Source: Planctomycetota bacterium (GTDB lineage: Bacteria; Planctomycetota; B15-G4). Taken from it: a stretch of DNA of 64,000 nucleotides. The notes beneath the pieces were generated by a model, which was not told the origin of the DNA, searched no databases, and was given only the letters and a program-made list of their open reading frames with translations. The stretch spans positions 248,001 through 312,000 of the forward strand of contig JACKHP010000001.1 of NCBI GenBank assembly GCA_020638905.1, in the 5' to 3' direction. Shown in pieces: positions 41,872-52,600 of this stretch (position 1 is the stretch's first letter; every line of letters begins with the position of its first letter). A program made the position numbers and the translations under genes.

Positions 41872-44145
41872 ATGCCAGCGGCGAGCGAGGTGCCCGAGCA
41901 GCCACCCGTCCCCGGCGGACGTGAGGCGACGCGTCCGCTGCCCGAGTTGCTCGGCGCGGCGGCGATCGTCGGCGCGGGCACCGGCCTGCTGCTCGCGGCG
42001 CTGCAGCTCGTGTCCGCCGCCGCGGCGCGCATGCTCTGGACGCTCGAGATGCCGGCGCTCGGCCTGGCCGCGTATCCGCTGCTGGGGGCGCTCGCGGCGG
42101 TGTCGTGCGTCCCGGCGCTGATGCTGCTGCGGCGCGTGGTGGCGCCGCGCACCGACGCGCTGGCGTGGGTCGTGGGCTGCACCTGCCTCGGCGCCGGCGC
42201 CGGCCGCGCGCTCGCGTCGGCCGCTGCGCGGACGGCAGGGCCTGCCCGGCGGACGGCTCGCCGCGCTCGCGCTCAGGGCGCGGCCTGGATCGTGCTCGCG
42301 CTGGCGGGTGCGGCGTGCTCGCGCGGCGCTCGCGGACGCACGCGCGTGACGTGGCCGCGTCTGAGGTCGCCCAGGTGCGACGGCGGAGCGCCCGATCGCG
42401 CGCCGCGCCGCGTGGGGTCGCGGCGCGACGCGTCGGCGGCGCGTTGGCGGGCGCCGCTCGTGCACCTCGCGCTGCTCGCGGTGAAGGATGCGGCTGCCCA
42501 GCGCGGCCTGCTCGGCGCGCCGGCGCTGCTGCTGGTGGTGGGGGCGTCGTCCCTCGGCGCGGCGCTCGGCCTGCTCGCCACGAGCCGCACGCCCGTGCGC
42601 CGCGTCGCCGGCGCGATCCTGACGTGCGGCGTGGTCGCGGGACTCTTCGTGCAGCGGCCCGACCCGCCGTCGGCGTCCGTGGTGCGCGGTGCGCGCGGTC
42701 CGAACGTGCTGCTGATCGTGCTCGACACGCTGCGCCGCGACGCGGTCTCGGCCTACGGCCTCGTCGACGGGACGACGCCGCGGCTCGACGCGCTGGCGTC
42801 CAAAGGCGTGCTGTGCGACGACGTCGTCGCGCCCGGCGACTGGACCGTGCCCGTGCACGCGTCGCTGTTCACCGGCGCGCAGGTCTCGCGCCACGGCACG
42901 GGCCACGGACGGCGCGTGCTGCGCGAGCGTCCCGCGGCCGGCGCGCCGCCGCTGCCCACGCTGGCCGAGCTCTTCGCGCGCCGCGGCTGGGAGACAGCGG
43001 CCTTCGTGTGCAACATGAACGTGAGTCGCGCGGCCGGCTTCGCCCGCGGCTTCGAGCGCTACGAAGAGGTCTGGCGCGCGCGCCAGGGCGACTTCGACGC
43101 GCTCGGTCCCGCGCTGCGCGCCTGGCTGGGACTGGGCGGCGCGTTCGACAAGGGCGGCGAGCTGGCCGTGCGCGGCGTGGGCGAGTTCCTCGACGAGCAC
43201 GCCGACGCGCGACGTCCGTGGCTGCTCTTCGTGAACCTCATGGAGGCGCACGCGCCCTACACGCCGCCCGCGCCGTGGGCCGGTCGCTTCGTCGAACACG
43301 CGCCGTCCGACGCGGCGCGCGCGCTGCTCGCCGACCCGCTCGCGCACGTCTGGGACGCGGGCGTCGAGCCGCCGGTGGCCGACGAGCTGTGGCGCGCGTA
43401 CCTCGGCGGAGTCGCGTACCAGGACGCGTTGCTGGGCGAGATCCTCGACGCGCTGGTGCGCAACGGCCTCGACGACGACACGCTCGTGGTCGTCACGAGC
43501 GACCACGGCGAGCACTTCGGCAAGCGCGGCCTGCTCGGCCACGGACAGGATCTCGACGACGACCTGCTCGACGTCCCGCTCGTGCTGGCCGGGCCGGGCC
43601 TGCCGCGCGGCGTGCGCGAACCGGCGCCGCTCGATCTGCTCGACGTGCTGCCCACGCTGCTCGCGCTGAGCGGCGGCGACGCGTTGCCGTCCGATCCGGG
43701 ACGCACCGGGCGCGCGCTGCGCTTCGACGGCCGCGACGCCGCCGCGCTGGCCGACCGCCCGCGCGTGGCCGAACGCTTCGCGTTCTCCGGCGACGCGTCC
43801 GGCGTCGACGCCGACGACGCGCTCCCGCCCGGCGCCGATCCCGAGTGGTCCTGGGGACGGGCCGCGCTGCTGCGCGGCCGCGACCTGTACGTCGAGGTCG
43901 ACGCGCCTCCCGACGCCGCGCGCGCGTTCGCCGCGACGCGACTCGAGCGCCGCGACGGCGATCCCCGTCCGCCGCGCGACGACGGACGCCACGCGCTGGA
44001 CGACGCCGAGCTGCGCGCCGCGTACGCCGCCGAACTGGCCGCGTTGCGCGCGCGCTGGACGTCCGCCGACGCGCCGCGCGACGCGCTCGAGCCCGACGCC
44101 GAACGCGACGCCGCCCTGCGCGCGCTGGGATACACGGGACGATGA
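41872..44145 (+). CDS. AlkP-superfamily (sulfatase-fold) membrane enzyme
   Basis: The 757-residue protein has an N-terminal membrane domain of several helices (residues about 20-250) followed by a sulfatase-fold domain from PNVLLIVLDTLRRDAVSAYG (metal Asp). The C-terminal metal site is VVVTSDHGEHFGKRGLLGHG. At the position of the formylglycine Cys there is Thr (DWTVPVHASLFTG), so it is not a formylglycine sulfatase and may transfer or hydrolyse a phosphoester. Start choice: ATG 41872; ATG 41830 is in frame and possible. It overlaps the next gene (ATGA). Confidence 0.82.
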   Translation: MPAASEVPEQPPVPGGREATRPLPELLGAAAIVGAGTGLLLAALQLVSAAAARMLWTLEMPALGLAAYPLLGALAAVSCVPALMLLRRVVAPRTDALAWVVGCTCLGAGAGRALASAAARTAGPARRTARRARAQGAAWIVLALAGAACSRGARGRTRVTWPRLRSPRCDGGAPDRAPRRVGSRRDASAARWRAPLVHLALLAVKDAAAQRGLLGAPALLLVVGASSLGAALGLLATSRTPVRRVAGAILTCGVVAGLFVQRPDPPSASVVRGARGPNVLLIVLDTLRRDAVSAYGLVDGTTPRLDALASKGVLCDDVVAPGDWTVPVHASLFTGAQVSRHGTGHGRRVLRERPAAGAPPLPTLAELFARRGWETAAFVCNMNVSRAAGFARGFERYEEVWRARQGDFDALGPALRAWLGLGGAFDKGGELAVRGVGEFLDEHADARRPWLLFVNLMEAHAPYTPPAPWAGRFVEHAPSDAARALLADPLAHVWDAGVEPPVADELWRAYLGGVAYQDALLGEILDALVRNGLDDDTLVVVTSDHGEHFGKRGLLGHGQDLDDDLLDVPLVLAGPGLPRGVREPAPLDLLDVLPTLLALSGGDALPSDPGRTGRALRFDGRDAAALADRPRVAERFAFSGDASGVDADDALPPGADPEWSWGRAALLRGRDLYVEVDAPPDAARAFAATRLERRDGDPRPPRDDGRHALDDAELRAAYAAELAALRARWTSADAPRDALEPDAERDAALRALGYTGR

Positions 44146-45371
44146 GCGCCGCGCCGACGACGAATCCGCAGCCGGACCCGAGCTCGAACCCGACACCGAA
44201 CCCGAACCCGAACCCGACACCGAACCCGCACGCGACCGCGACCGCGCGTCTGATGCGCGGCGCGTGCCTCGTCGCGCTCCTGTTCCCGGCGTTGCTCGCG
44301 GGCGAGGCGTGGCGGCGCGGCGCGTCCGTCGCGGCGCTCGCACTGCTGCGCGAGACGGGCGCGTCGCTGGCGCTCGCGTCGATCGCGTGCACACTCGTCG
44401 GGATGCTCGCGCGTCGGCTCGCGCCGCGGCGTCCGTCCACGGCTTTCGCGCTGCTCGCGCTGCCGCTCGTGGTGGGCGTGGTGCGCGGGCTGCTCGCCGA
44501 GCGCCTGCGCGGGTCGTCCGGGGCCACGCCGCGCCTGCTGCTCGCGGGACTCGGCGCGACGCTGGCGCTCGCGCTGCTGGCGCACGGCGTGCGTGCGCTC
44601 GCGGCGAGCGCGCTGTCGCAGCGGCTCGTCCCGGCGGGAGCGCGCGCGACGACGCTCGGCGGTGTGGCGGCGTGTGTGCTCGGCGCGGCCGCGCTCGCGA
44701 CGTCCGACGTGCCACGGCTCGTCGGCGCGCGCGAGACGTCGGCGATGATCGAGACGTCGGCGACACACGAGGCTCCGGCGGCGAACGAGGTGTCCACCGC
44801 GAGCGACGCACTCGCCGCGAGCGAGGCGCCTCGCGCGTCCGCCGTCCCCACGCTGCTGGCCGAGCTCGGGATGCTGGCGCGCGCGGGACTCTCGGCGGCG
44901 CCGCGCGACAACCTGCTCGTCTCGGCGCGCGCGCTCGACCACGAGGTCTGGGTGCGCGGCGGCGCGCCGGTCGAGATCGGACGCGACGCGATCACCGCGC
45001 CGGACGGCACGCTCTCGGCCGAGCGGCTGGGCTTCCCCGACGGGCTCTCGACGCTCGTGCAGACCACCGACGTGCCCGCCCGCGGCGCGCGCTTCGAGGG
45101 TCGCGTGTGGGTGCGCCGGCTCGACGGCGACGGCCCGTCGGACGCCGGCCTCGCGCTGCTCCTCCGCGCCGGGCCGAAGGGCCCGTACGGCCAGCTCGTC
45201 GTGCATCCCACCGAGGTCTGGACCGAGTATTCGCTCGAGCACGCGTTCGGCGACGACGCGGGGGACGAGCCGGTGACGTTCCGCATCGGCAACGATCACG
45301 GCGACCCGCGCGCGCTCGAGGTGGCCGTGTGGGACGCGCGCCTCGTCGAGCGCGCCGTCGACGACCGCTGA
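44142..45371 (+). CDS. Membrane protein with NP-repeat N-terminus and beta-rich C-terminal domain
   Basis: The 409-residue protein has an Asn-Pro repeat (NPNPNPTPNP, residues about 16-30, from a CCGAAC hexanucleotide repeat). Four or five hydrophobic helices follow (residues about 38-200), then a Thr/Ser/Ala linker. The C-terminal domain (residues about 250-405; FEGRVWVRRLDGDGPSDAG, VEVAVWDARLVERA) resembles a carbohydrate-binding-like sandwich. Its ATG overlaps the stop of the AlkP-type gene, so the two probably work together at the envelope. Function unknown. Confidence 0.7.
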   Translation: MSAAPTTNPQPDPSSNPTPNPNPNPTPNPHATATARLMRGACLVALLFPALLAGEAWRRGASVAALALLRETGASLALASIACTLVGMLARRLAPRRPSTAFALLALPLVVGVVRGLLAERLRGSSGATPRLLLAGLGATLALALLAHGVRALAASALSQRLVPAGARATTLGGVAACVLGAAALATSDVPRLVGARETSAMIETSATHEAPAANEVSTASDALAASEAPRASAVPTLLAELGMLARAGLSAAPRDNLLVSARALDHEVWVRGGAPVEIGRDAITAPDGTLSAERLGFPDGLSTLVQTTDVPARGARFEGRVWVRRLDGDGPSDAGLALLLRAGPKGPYGQLVVHPTEVWTEYSLEHAFGDDAGDEPVTFRIGNDHGDPRALEVAVWDARLVERAVDDR

Positions 45372-45423
45372 TGCGCCGCGCCGCGGCGTCCCGTGCTTGA
45401 CGGATCGGGGGGCGTGACGTGCG

Positions 45424-47580
45424 ATGGGTCGCATGGGAATGCGTCGCGCTCGGCCGGGGATCGTCGGAGCCGTCGTCGCGCTCGCGCTGGTCGGGGCGCT
45501 GTGGCGCATGCTCGAGTCGTCCGAGGCGCCGGAGCCGGTGACGCTCGCGCCCGCCGCCGAGCCGACCACCGTGCGACCGGACACCGAGCTCGTCCCGATC
45601 CCGACGTCGCGCGGCGAGGTCGCGCTGCCGGCGCCGCTCGACGTCCCCGCAGCCGCGCCCGCCGCCGGCGAGCGCGACGTGCTGCGCGTGGCGGTGATCG
45701 CGGTGGCCGGGGACGGCGTGCCGATCCCCGGCGTCGGCGTCTCGCTCGTCTCGGGGAAGGGACGCCTGCTCGGGCTGCGCTGGCCGGCGTCGGCGATCGT
45801 CGAGGCGCGGCGCGGCGCCGAGCTCGTGTTCGGCGTGTCCGACCCCGGCTGGGGATCGGTCGAGGCTCCCCACGTGGTCGGCAGCCTCGTCGGGTCGGAC
45901 GTCGCGCACATCCTCGACGATCCGACGGTGGACGAGGAGCTGGTCGTGCCGCTCGCGCCGTCCGGGGTGACCTTCGGGACGCTCGTCGACTGCCTCGACC
46001 GCCCCGTGGCGAGCACCCAGCTCGTCATGCTCATCCCCGAGGCGCCCTTCGCGGCGAGCGTGACGACCGACCTGCTGGGACGGTTCCCCGCGCAACTCGA
46101 CGCGGCGCCGGAGGCGCCCACGGAACAGCTCGCGATCCCGACGGTCGCGAGCGTGATCGGCGCGCCCTCGCTGCGCTCGAATCGCCTCGGGCGCATCGCG
46201 CTGGAGAGCGCCGACCCGCTCGTGCTGCGCGGTGAGTGCCTGCGCGGCGTGCTGCTGCGCGTCCACCCGCCCGAGGCCGACGTGTTCGCGACGTACGCCA
46301 CCCAGTGGCAGCCGGCCGCGGGAGGCTCGCGCGTGGGAACGCGCACGGCGGAAGGCGTGTTCGTCGAGCACCACACGATGGGTGCGTCGAGGCTGCGCGT
46401 CGGCGCCGAGGGCTGGGTGTCTCCGTGGTTCGACGTGCTCGTCGACGAGACGTCCGCGTCCAATCCGATCGACGTCACGCTCGCGCAGCGCGGGACGTTG
46501 CGGGGGCGCGTCGTCGACGCGCGCGGTGCGCCGGTCGTCGGTGCGTGGGTCGGCTTCGACCGGGGCGATCTCGACCGCGGCAACTGGGAGGTCCAGCGGC
46601 GCATCTTCGACCACGACGCGCCGTTGCCGAGACCCTCCTCGGGCTCGGGTGTCGTGGCCACCGACACCCGGGGACGCTTCGCGCTGCCGTTCGGCCTCGG
46701 ACGGCTGCTCGTGATGCATCCCGCGTACCGCACCGCGGTGCTCGACGATCTGCGCGAACTCCCCGACCCGATCGCGCTCGTCGAGGGCCCCGTGCTCGCG
46801 GGACGCCTCGTCGGCTACGAGTCGCTCGCAACGCCTGCCCGTGTCTCGATCGAGGGTCCCCCGACCAGCAAGCTGCTCTCCCCGCTCGGCCGCCACGTGG
46901 TGTCCGTGCACGAAGACGGCAGCTTCCGGGCGGGCACGCTGCTGGCCGGCCGCAACCGGCTCCTGGTCGAGGCGCCCGACGGACGCGTCTTCGCGCGCAC
47001 CGCCGTCGACGTCGCGCCGTTCGGCACGACGTCGGTCGTCGTCGACGTGCGTCCGCCGCAGCGGCTGCGCGTGTTCATCGCCGACAGCGCCGAGGCCCTC
47101 GACGCGCTCTCGCTGCACGCGCTCGAGTCCGAGCGCCGCACCTCGGTCGAGAGCGGCACCCACGACGGCGACACCTGGTTCGTCGACATCGACTGGACCG
47201 GCCCGGCCGACGTCTACGGTGAGCGCGGCGACGAGAGCGTGCTGATCGGGACGATCGTCGTCGCCGACGGCGTGCTCGACCACGTGCTCACGCTTCCCAC
47301 CGCCGAAGTCCACGTCGAGGGCGTCCCCATCGCGGCGAGCGGCCAGACCCCGGTCCTGCTCGAGTTGCGGCGCGACACGATCGACGGGCCGCGCCTCAAG
47401 ATGCGCTTCGCCGACTCCAGCGGACGGGCGGAGTTGCGCGACATCCCCGCCGGCACCTACTTCGCCGACGTGCGCGGCGCCGGGATGGTCGACATCGTGG
47501 CCCGCGCCGGACCGATCGAGGTGCCCGCGACGCCGCACGCCATCGTGTCGGCCGTGCTCGTGGCCGTGGACGACGGCTGA
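45424..47580 (+). CDS. Membrane-anchored carboxypeptidase-regulatory-like repeat protein
   Basis: The 718-residue protein has an N-terminal signal anchor (RPGIVGAVVALALVGALWRM) and then multiple beta-sandwich modules. Repeats include RGRVVDARGAPVVGAWVGF, TDTRGRFALPFG and VTTDLLGRFPAQLD, typical of CarboxypepD_reg domains; no catalytic site. It resembles the protein at 34379 in layout. It is convergent with the transglutaminase-like gene, with 11 bases between stops. A likely periplasmic structural role is inferred. Confidence 0.78.
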   Translation: MGRMGMRRARPGIVGAVVALALVGALWRMLESSEAPEPVTLAPAAEPTTVRPDTELVPIPTSRGEVALPAPLDVPAAAPAAGERDVLRVAVIAVAGDGVPIPGVGVSLVSGKGRLLGLRWPASAIVEARRGAELVFGVSDPGWGSVEAPHVVGSLVGSDVAHILDDPTVDEELVVPLAPSGVTFGTLVDCLDRPVASTQLVMLIPEAPFAASVTTDLLGRFPAQLDAAPEAPTEQLAIPTVASVIGAPSLRSNRLGRIALESADPLVLRGECLRGVLLRVHPPEADVFATYATQWQPAAGGSRVGTRTAEGVFVEHHTMGASRLRVGAEGWVSPWFDVLVDETSASNPIDVTLAQRGTLRGRVVDARGAPVVGAWVGFDRGDLDRGNWEVQRRIFDHDAPLPRPSSGSGVVATDTRGRFALPFGLGRLLVMHPAYRTAVLDDLRELPDPIALVEGPVLAGRLVGYESLATPARVSIEGPPTSKLLSPLGRHVVSVHEDGSFRAGTLLAGRNRLLVEAPDGRVFARTAVDVAPFGTTSVVVDVRPPQRLRVFIADSAEALDALSLHALESERRTSVESGTHDGDTWFVDIDWTGPADVYGERGDESVLIGTIVVADGVLDHVLTLPTAEVHVEGVPIAASGQTPVLLELRRDTIDGPRLKMRFADSSGRAELRDIPAGTYFADVRGAGMVDIVARAGPIEVPATPHAIVSAVLVAVDDG

Positions 47581-47591
47581 CGCGCTCCCGC

Positions 47592-49655
47592 TCAGCGCTC
47601 GTGGACGAACGTCACGCGCGCCACGCCGTCGCCGGGCTCCGCTTCGAGCCGCAGCTCGTGGCGTCCGGGGCCGGGGGCGGGGAAGGCGTCGGCGGCGTGC
47701 TGCACGAGCAGCTCGACGTGCACGCGCGCGTCCCGCGAGGCGTCCTCGTCGAAGCTCACGCGCAGCTCGAGGGCGTCGTCGGGCTGGCCCGAGCCGTTGC
47801 GCACGAAGCCCTCGAGGCTGGCGCGCGTCGTGCCGTCGAGCTCGGCACAGGGCAGCGCGACGAACTCGCCGCGCGGACGGCGCACGGCGATCGTGGCGCG
47901 ACCGTCGACCGCGATCCGTCCCCCGAGCAGCGGGTACGGGAGATCGAACGGGACGAGCAGCACGCGCGCCGCGCCGGACGCCTCGGCCACCGGGCCGGAC
48001 GGACGCGCGACGTCGTACGTCCAGGTGCCGTTGCCCACGCGCGCGGGGGCGCCCTGCACGCCGTCGGAGAAGCGGGCGCCCCTGTCGAGCGCGCTCCACG
48101 TCATGCACTCGCCGGGACGCAGCGTGAACACGAGTTCGCTCGGCGGCAGCGGCCAGACGTCCTGGAGATGGTCGTCGTCGAGGCTGGCGAAGATCGGACG
48201 CAGCACGTCGGGCGCGTAGCGCGGCGCGACCAGTCCCTCGGCGAGCACCGGATTCTCGAGCGTCTCGGGGTGCTCGGCCAGGTCGACCACCGAGAGCACG
48301 CGTCCGTCGTCGCCGCGGTAGAGCACGCCGCCGTCGGGATCGTACATGTGCCAGCCGCCGTCGAAGGCGATCTCGGGCACCACGTGTCCGGCGAGGGCCC
48401 ACAGGCGCGCCTCGAGTCCGGCGCGGCGCGCGAGCACCACGAAGGCCTGGGCCACGTCGTCGCACCATCCGTATCCCCACACCTCGAGCAGCCGCACGGG
48501 ATCGTGCAGCACGTCGCCGGCGTGGGGCGGGTCGGCGTGCTGCCAGCGCGCGGCGAGGTGCGTCCACAGGCGTTCGGCGGCTTGCGCGGGCGGCAGGCCG
48601 GCCAGGCCGATGGACGCCACGATCGCGTCGACGTCGGGCAGCGGTCCCCGTCCGTCGACGGCGAAGCGGCGCACGACGAGCGGCGCGTCGCCGGCGTTCG
48701 CGAGCGACGTGGCGCGCAGCGCGCCCGCCGCCGCGGGGATCTCGAACGCGCGCTCGCCGTCGGACGCGCGCAGATCGAGCGACGTCGTGAGCGCGTCCGC
48801 ATCGGGGTTCGCGTCGGTCGTCCGCGCGCCGCCGGACGATTCGTCACCGCGCGCGCGGGCGTCGTCGAGCTCGGCCACCGTGCGCTCGAGCAGCGCGAGT
48901 TCGAGTCCCAGGCGCGCCGAGACGCGGGCCAGGTCGGCGGGCGAGGCGTCGTCGAGCGCGGTCTCGCCGTCGAGCAGGCGCGCGTCCTCGGGCGCGAACA
49001 CGTCGGGACGCGCGCGGCGCAACTCCATCTGCAACTCGCGCAGGCGCGCGAGCTGGCGCTCGAGCAGGGCCGGGTCGAAAGGCGGCTCGACGCCGTGCTC
49101 GGTCATCGCGCGCACGATGCGTCCCCGGCGCCAGAGCACGAGCTCGTGCAGCGCCTCGTGCAGCTCGGGATACGGCCCGCGCGCGTACTGCGCCAGGCGC
49201 TGGGCGGCGAAGCCGTCGCGGTCGCGCGGCGCCACGAGCAGCGCGAGCGGCACGCCGATCCAGGCCGCCAGGCGCAGGTTCGCGTGGGCGCGGACGGGCA
49301 GCAGCGCGTGCGCGGTGAGCAGCGCGGCGAGGGTGCACAGCGCGGCCAGCGTCCACTCGAGGGCCGGTGGACCCTGGGTCAGCGCGTCGGCGATGCCGAC
49401 CACCCAGAGCGCCATCGCCGGCGCGCGCGCCGACGCGAGGTGCACGCGCAGACGACACGCGGCGAGCAGCAGCAGGACGACCTCGAGCGCGCACGCTCCC
49501 GCGAGCAGCGCGGTGAGCAGCGGACGCCAGTCGGTGCCGTGCAGGCCCTCGCCCGCCAGCAGCAGCCCCGCCACCTCGACCGGGACGAGCAGCAGCGTCG
49601 CCAGGGCCACGCGCAGCGGCGCCTCGGCCAGCTCGGCGCCGAACCCGTCCCTCAT
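47592..49655 (-). CDS. Membrane protein with transglutaminase-like domain
   Basis: The 687-residue protein has four or five N-terminal helices (residues about 10-145) and a charged helical segment to about 280. Its transglutaminase-like core has YGWCDDVAQAFVVLARRAG (Cys), ALAGHVVPEIAFDGGWHMYD (His and Asp), completing a Cys-His-Asp triad. A C-terminal beta domain follows. It may cleave or cross-link envelope proteins. Its ATG overlaps the stop of the large AlkP-type gene (ATGA), a pairing that suggests a joint envelope function. Confidence 0.8.
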   Translation of the reverse strand: MRDGFGAELAEAPLRVALATLLLVPVEVAGLLLAGEGLHGTDWRPLLTALLAGACALEVVLLLLAACRLRVHLASARAPAMALWVVGIADALTQGPPALEWTLAALCTLAALLTAHALLPVRAHANLRLAAWIGVPLALLVAPRDRDGFAAQRLAQYARGPYPELHEALHELVLWRRGRIVRAMTEHGVEPPFDPALLERQLARLRELQMELRRARPDVFAPEDARLLDGETALDDASPADLARVSARLGLELALLERTVAELDDARARGDESSGGARTTDANPDADALTTSLDLRASDGERAFEIPAAAGALRATSLANAGDAPLVVRRFAVDGRGPLPDVDAIVASIGLAGLPPAQAAERLWTHLAARWQHADPPHAGDVLHDPVRLLEVWGYGWCDDVAQAFVVLARRAGLEARLWALAGHVVPEIAFDGGWHMYDPDGGVLYRGDDGRVLSVVDLAEHPETLENPVLAEGLVAPRYAPDVLRPIFASLDDDHLQDVWPLPPSELVFTLRPGECMTWSALDRGARFSDGVQGAPARVGNGTWTYDVARPSGPVAEASGAARVLLVPFDLPYPLLGGRIAVDGRATIAVRRPRGEFVALPCAELDGTTRASLEGFVRNGSGQPDDALELRVSFDEDASRDARVHVELLVQHAADAFPAPGPGRHELRLEAEPGDGVARVTFVHER

Positions 49656-52600
49656 CGGAGCACCCACACCATCGGATAGTTCTTCTGGATGACGCGGTTC
49701 GCCTCCTGACGGAACGACTCGTCGTCGAAGCGCCGCAGGCCGGGCAGCATATAGGAGAGCGCGCCGCCGGTCTCGTCCCCGGGCACCTTCCAGCGCGCGA
49801 TGAGGTCGAGCAGCACGCGGCGGCTGGCCTCGCTGTCGATCGCCAGGCAGATGTCGGGCAGCATGCTCGCGCTGTCGCGGTTCTGGGCCAGCTCGCCGAG
49901 CAGGTCGAGGTCGTCCTCGCCGAAGCCCCTGCGCAGGGCGCCGAGCAGGTTGCGGCGCGAGAACTCGCGCGTGCGCAGGGTCTGGAACTTGGGCCCGGGA
50001 TCGCTCGTCGACCAGGCGTCGAAGCGCCGCACGAGCTCTTCGCGCACGGCGCGCGGCGTGCGCTCCTCGAGCTGGGTCGGCAGGCCGTAGGCGAGCAGCG
50101 CGAGGCGCCGCTCGTCGGACGACCCGACCTCGGGACGGCCGGCGCTCAGGCGTCCGAACTCGGCCAGCAGGCGCGGCGCGAGCAGGTCGAAGGTCGCGTG
50201 CGGCAGGTCGGGCACGATCTCCACCAGCCAGCCGAGCCCGACGTCGGACAGCTCGTCGAAGCGCGCGCGCAGCGTCTCCGCCGCGGGACGGCTGCCGGCC
50301 CAGGCGCGCAGCGCGAGCACGCGCTGGTCGTCGTCCTCGAAGCGGCCGCGGTCGAGGCGTTCGAGGTCGAAGCGCACCGCGCTCACGTCGCGCTGGTAGA
50401 TCGAGCGCAGCACGAAGGTGCGCGCGTCGGGCGAGAGGTCCCAGAAGCCCGCCAGCACCTCGCGCACGGCGGACGGGTCGAGCTCGTCGGTCACGAAGCG
50501 CTCGAGCACCTCGGCCGGGACGTCCGACTCGTGCGTGGCCACGAGCGCGCGCAGCAGGTCGGACTCGCGCGCCGTGAGCGCGTCGAGGCGCGCGCCGAGG
50601 GCGTCGACGAGGTCGTCGTCGAAGAGCGGCTCGCGTTCGTCGGGATCGGCGACCACGTCGTAGGCCAGGCGCGTGTCCTTGCGCACGTCGACCACGAGCT
50701 TCTTCGGTCCCACGCGCACGAGGCGCGCGGCCTCGGTCGAGCTGCCCACCGCCGGAGCGTCGCGCGTCGCCGTCGGGTCGAGTGCCAGCGCGAGCACGCC
50801 CGACGTCCAGCAGCTCGCCTCGGCGTCGGGACGCAGCACGTCGAGCAGCGTGCCGAACAGGTCGAGTCCGCTCACCGGCGTGTCGACCGTGATCGGACCG
50901 GGCAGGCCCGGCACCCGCATCAGGAACGGCACGCGCACGGCGTACTCGACGCAGCCCTGTCCCGCGAGGTAGCGCTCGTCCTCGCCCAGGGCGTAGCCGT
51001 GGTCGGCGGTCACCACGAGCAGCGTCTCGTCGAGCAGGCCGGCCGCGCGCAGCCCGTCGACGAGCTTGCCGACGCGCGCGTCGACGGCGCGCACGCCCTC
51101 GCGGTACGCGGCGGGCATGTCCTTCGAGCGGCCCACGTGCGCGTCGCTCCAGTGCGCGAAGACCGCGAAGGGACGCTCGTCGTCGGTGCGCGTCGCGAAC
51201 GCCAGCGTCTCGTCCTCGAGGCCAGGAGCCTTGCTGTCTTGAGTCCCCGTGAACTCGGCGCCGTAGTGCGGCGGCAAGCGGATGTGCGCGTACTTGCGGA
51301 AGACGTAGTCGCTGCCCACGTGGAAGGTGCGGAAGCCGCCGTCGCGCAGCGCGCCCATCCACGTGGCGAGCGGCAGGCCGGCGTCGGCGGCGCCCAGCAC
51401 GACCTCGATCGGGAAGGACGTCATGAGGCACGGCACCGAGCGTCCCGTGTGGTCGCTGGGCGAGTACGTCGTGGTGAAGCGCACGCTCTGCTGCGCGAGC
51501 GCGTCGAGGTTCGGGGTGATCGAGACACCGTGCTCGCGCAGGCCGAGGTGGTCGTCGCGGAAGGCGTCCATGAGCACGACGATCACGTGGCGCGTCGCGG
51601 CGCGCACGCGCTCGGCCGCCGCACCCGGCGTGGGCACGAATCGGAACGCCGCGGCGTCGGCGCCGGCCAGCAGCGCGGGCGCGGCCTCGGCCTCGTCGGC
51701 GGCGAGCGTGTCGGGCGCGGCCGCGTCGGAGGCGTCCTGCGCGTCGCGCCGCTCGAGGCGCACGTCGCGCAGCTCGACGGCCAGCGGCGTGCCGGGACGC
51801 GCGTCCGTCGCGAACAGCTCGAGCACCGGCGCGCCCGACGACGGCGCGGGACGGTCGCCCTCGAGCAGCGCCAGCCGGTAGCGGCGTCCGTTCGTGCGCG
51901 GGTCGCTGCCGTCGCTGCTCGAGAACCAGAGCGAACCGCCCCAGTGCGAGTACGCGCCCGACCCGTCCTCGCGCACGACCTGATGCAGGGCGTTGCCGGG
52001 ACCGAGCGGCGCGCCGTCCTCGAACAGCGTCACCGCGCTGGCCGTCGGATCGAGCTGCGAACTCGCGGACGCGCGCCACGCCTCGGGCAGCGCCACGGTG
52101 TACGCACGTCCCGTCTCGGGCGCCATGCGCGCCGGATCGAGGGTCAGCGCCGCCGGCGGCGCGGGACGGCGCACGTCGACCCAGGGCGTGACGACCTCGG
52201 CGAACGCATGCCCCGGCGTGACGGGCAGCTCGACCGCACGGAACCCGAGTCCGTCGCCGAGCGCGACGGTGAGCGTCGGCGCGGGAGACGAAGAGGAGGC
52301 GTCGGGCGCGCGGTCGGCGTCGGCGGCGAGGCGCACGTCGAGCACGGCGCGGAAGAGCGCCGGCCGGTCGGCTTCGGCGCCGGCTTCGGCTTCGGCACCG
52401 GCTTCGGCTTCGGCACCGGCTTCGGCTTCGGCACCGGCTTCGGCTTCGGCACCGGCTTCGGCACCGGCACCGGCTTCGGCACCGGCTTCGGCTTCGGCTT
52501 CGGCTTCGGCTTCGGCTTCGGCTTCGGCTTCGGCTTCGGCATCGGCTTCGGGCCCCACGCGCGCCGCACGCAGCAGGCGCGCCCGCGGCGACGCGAACGT

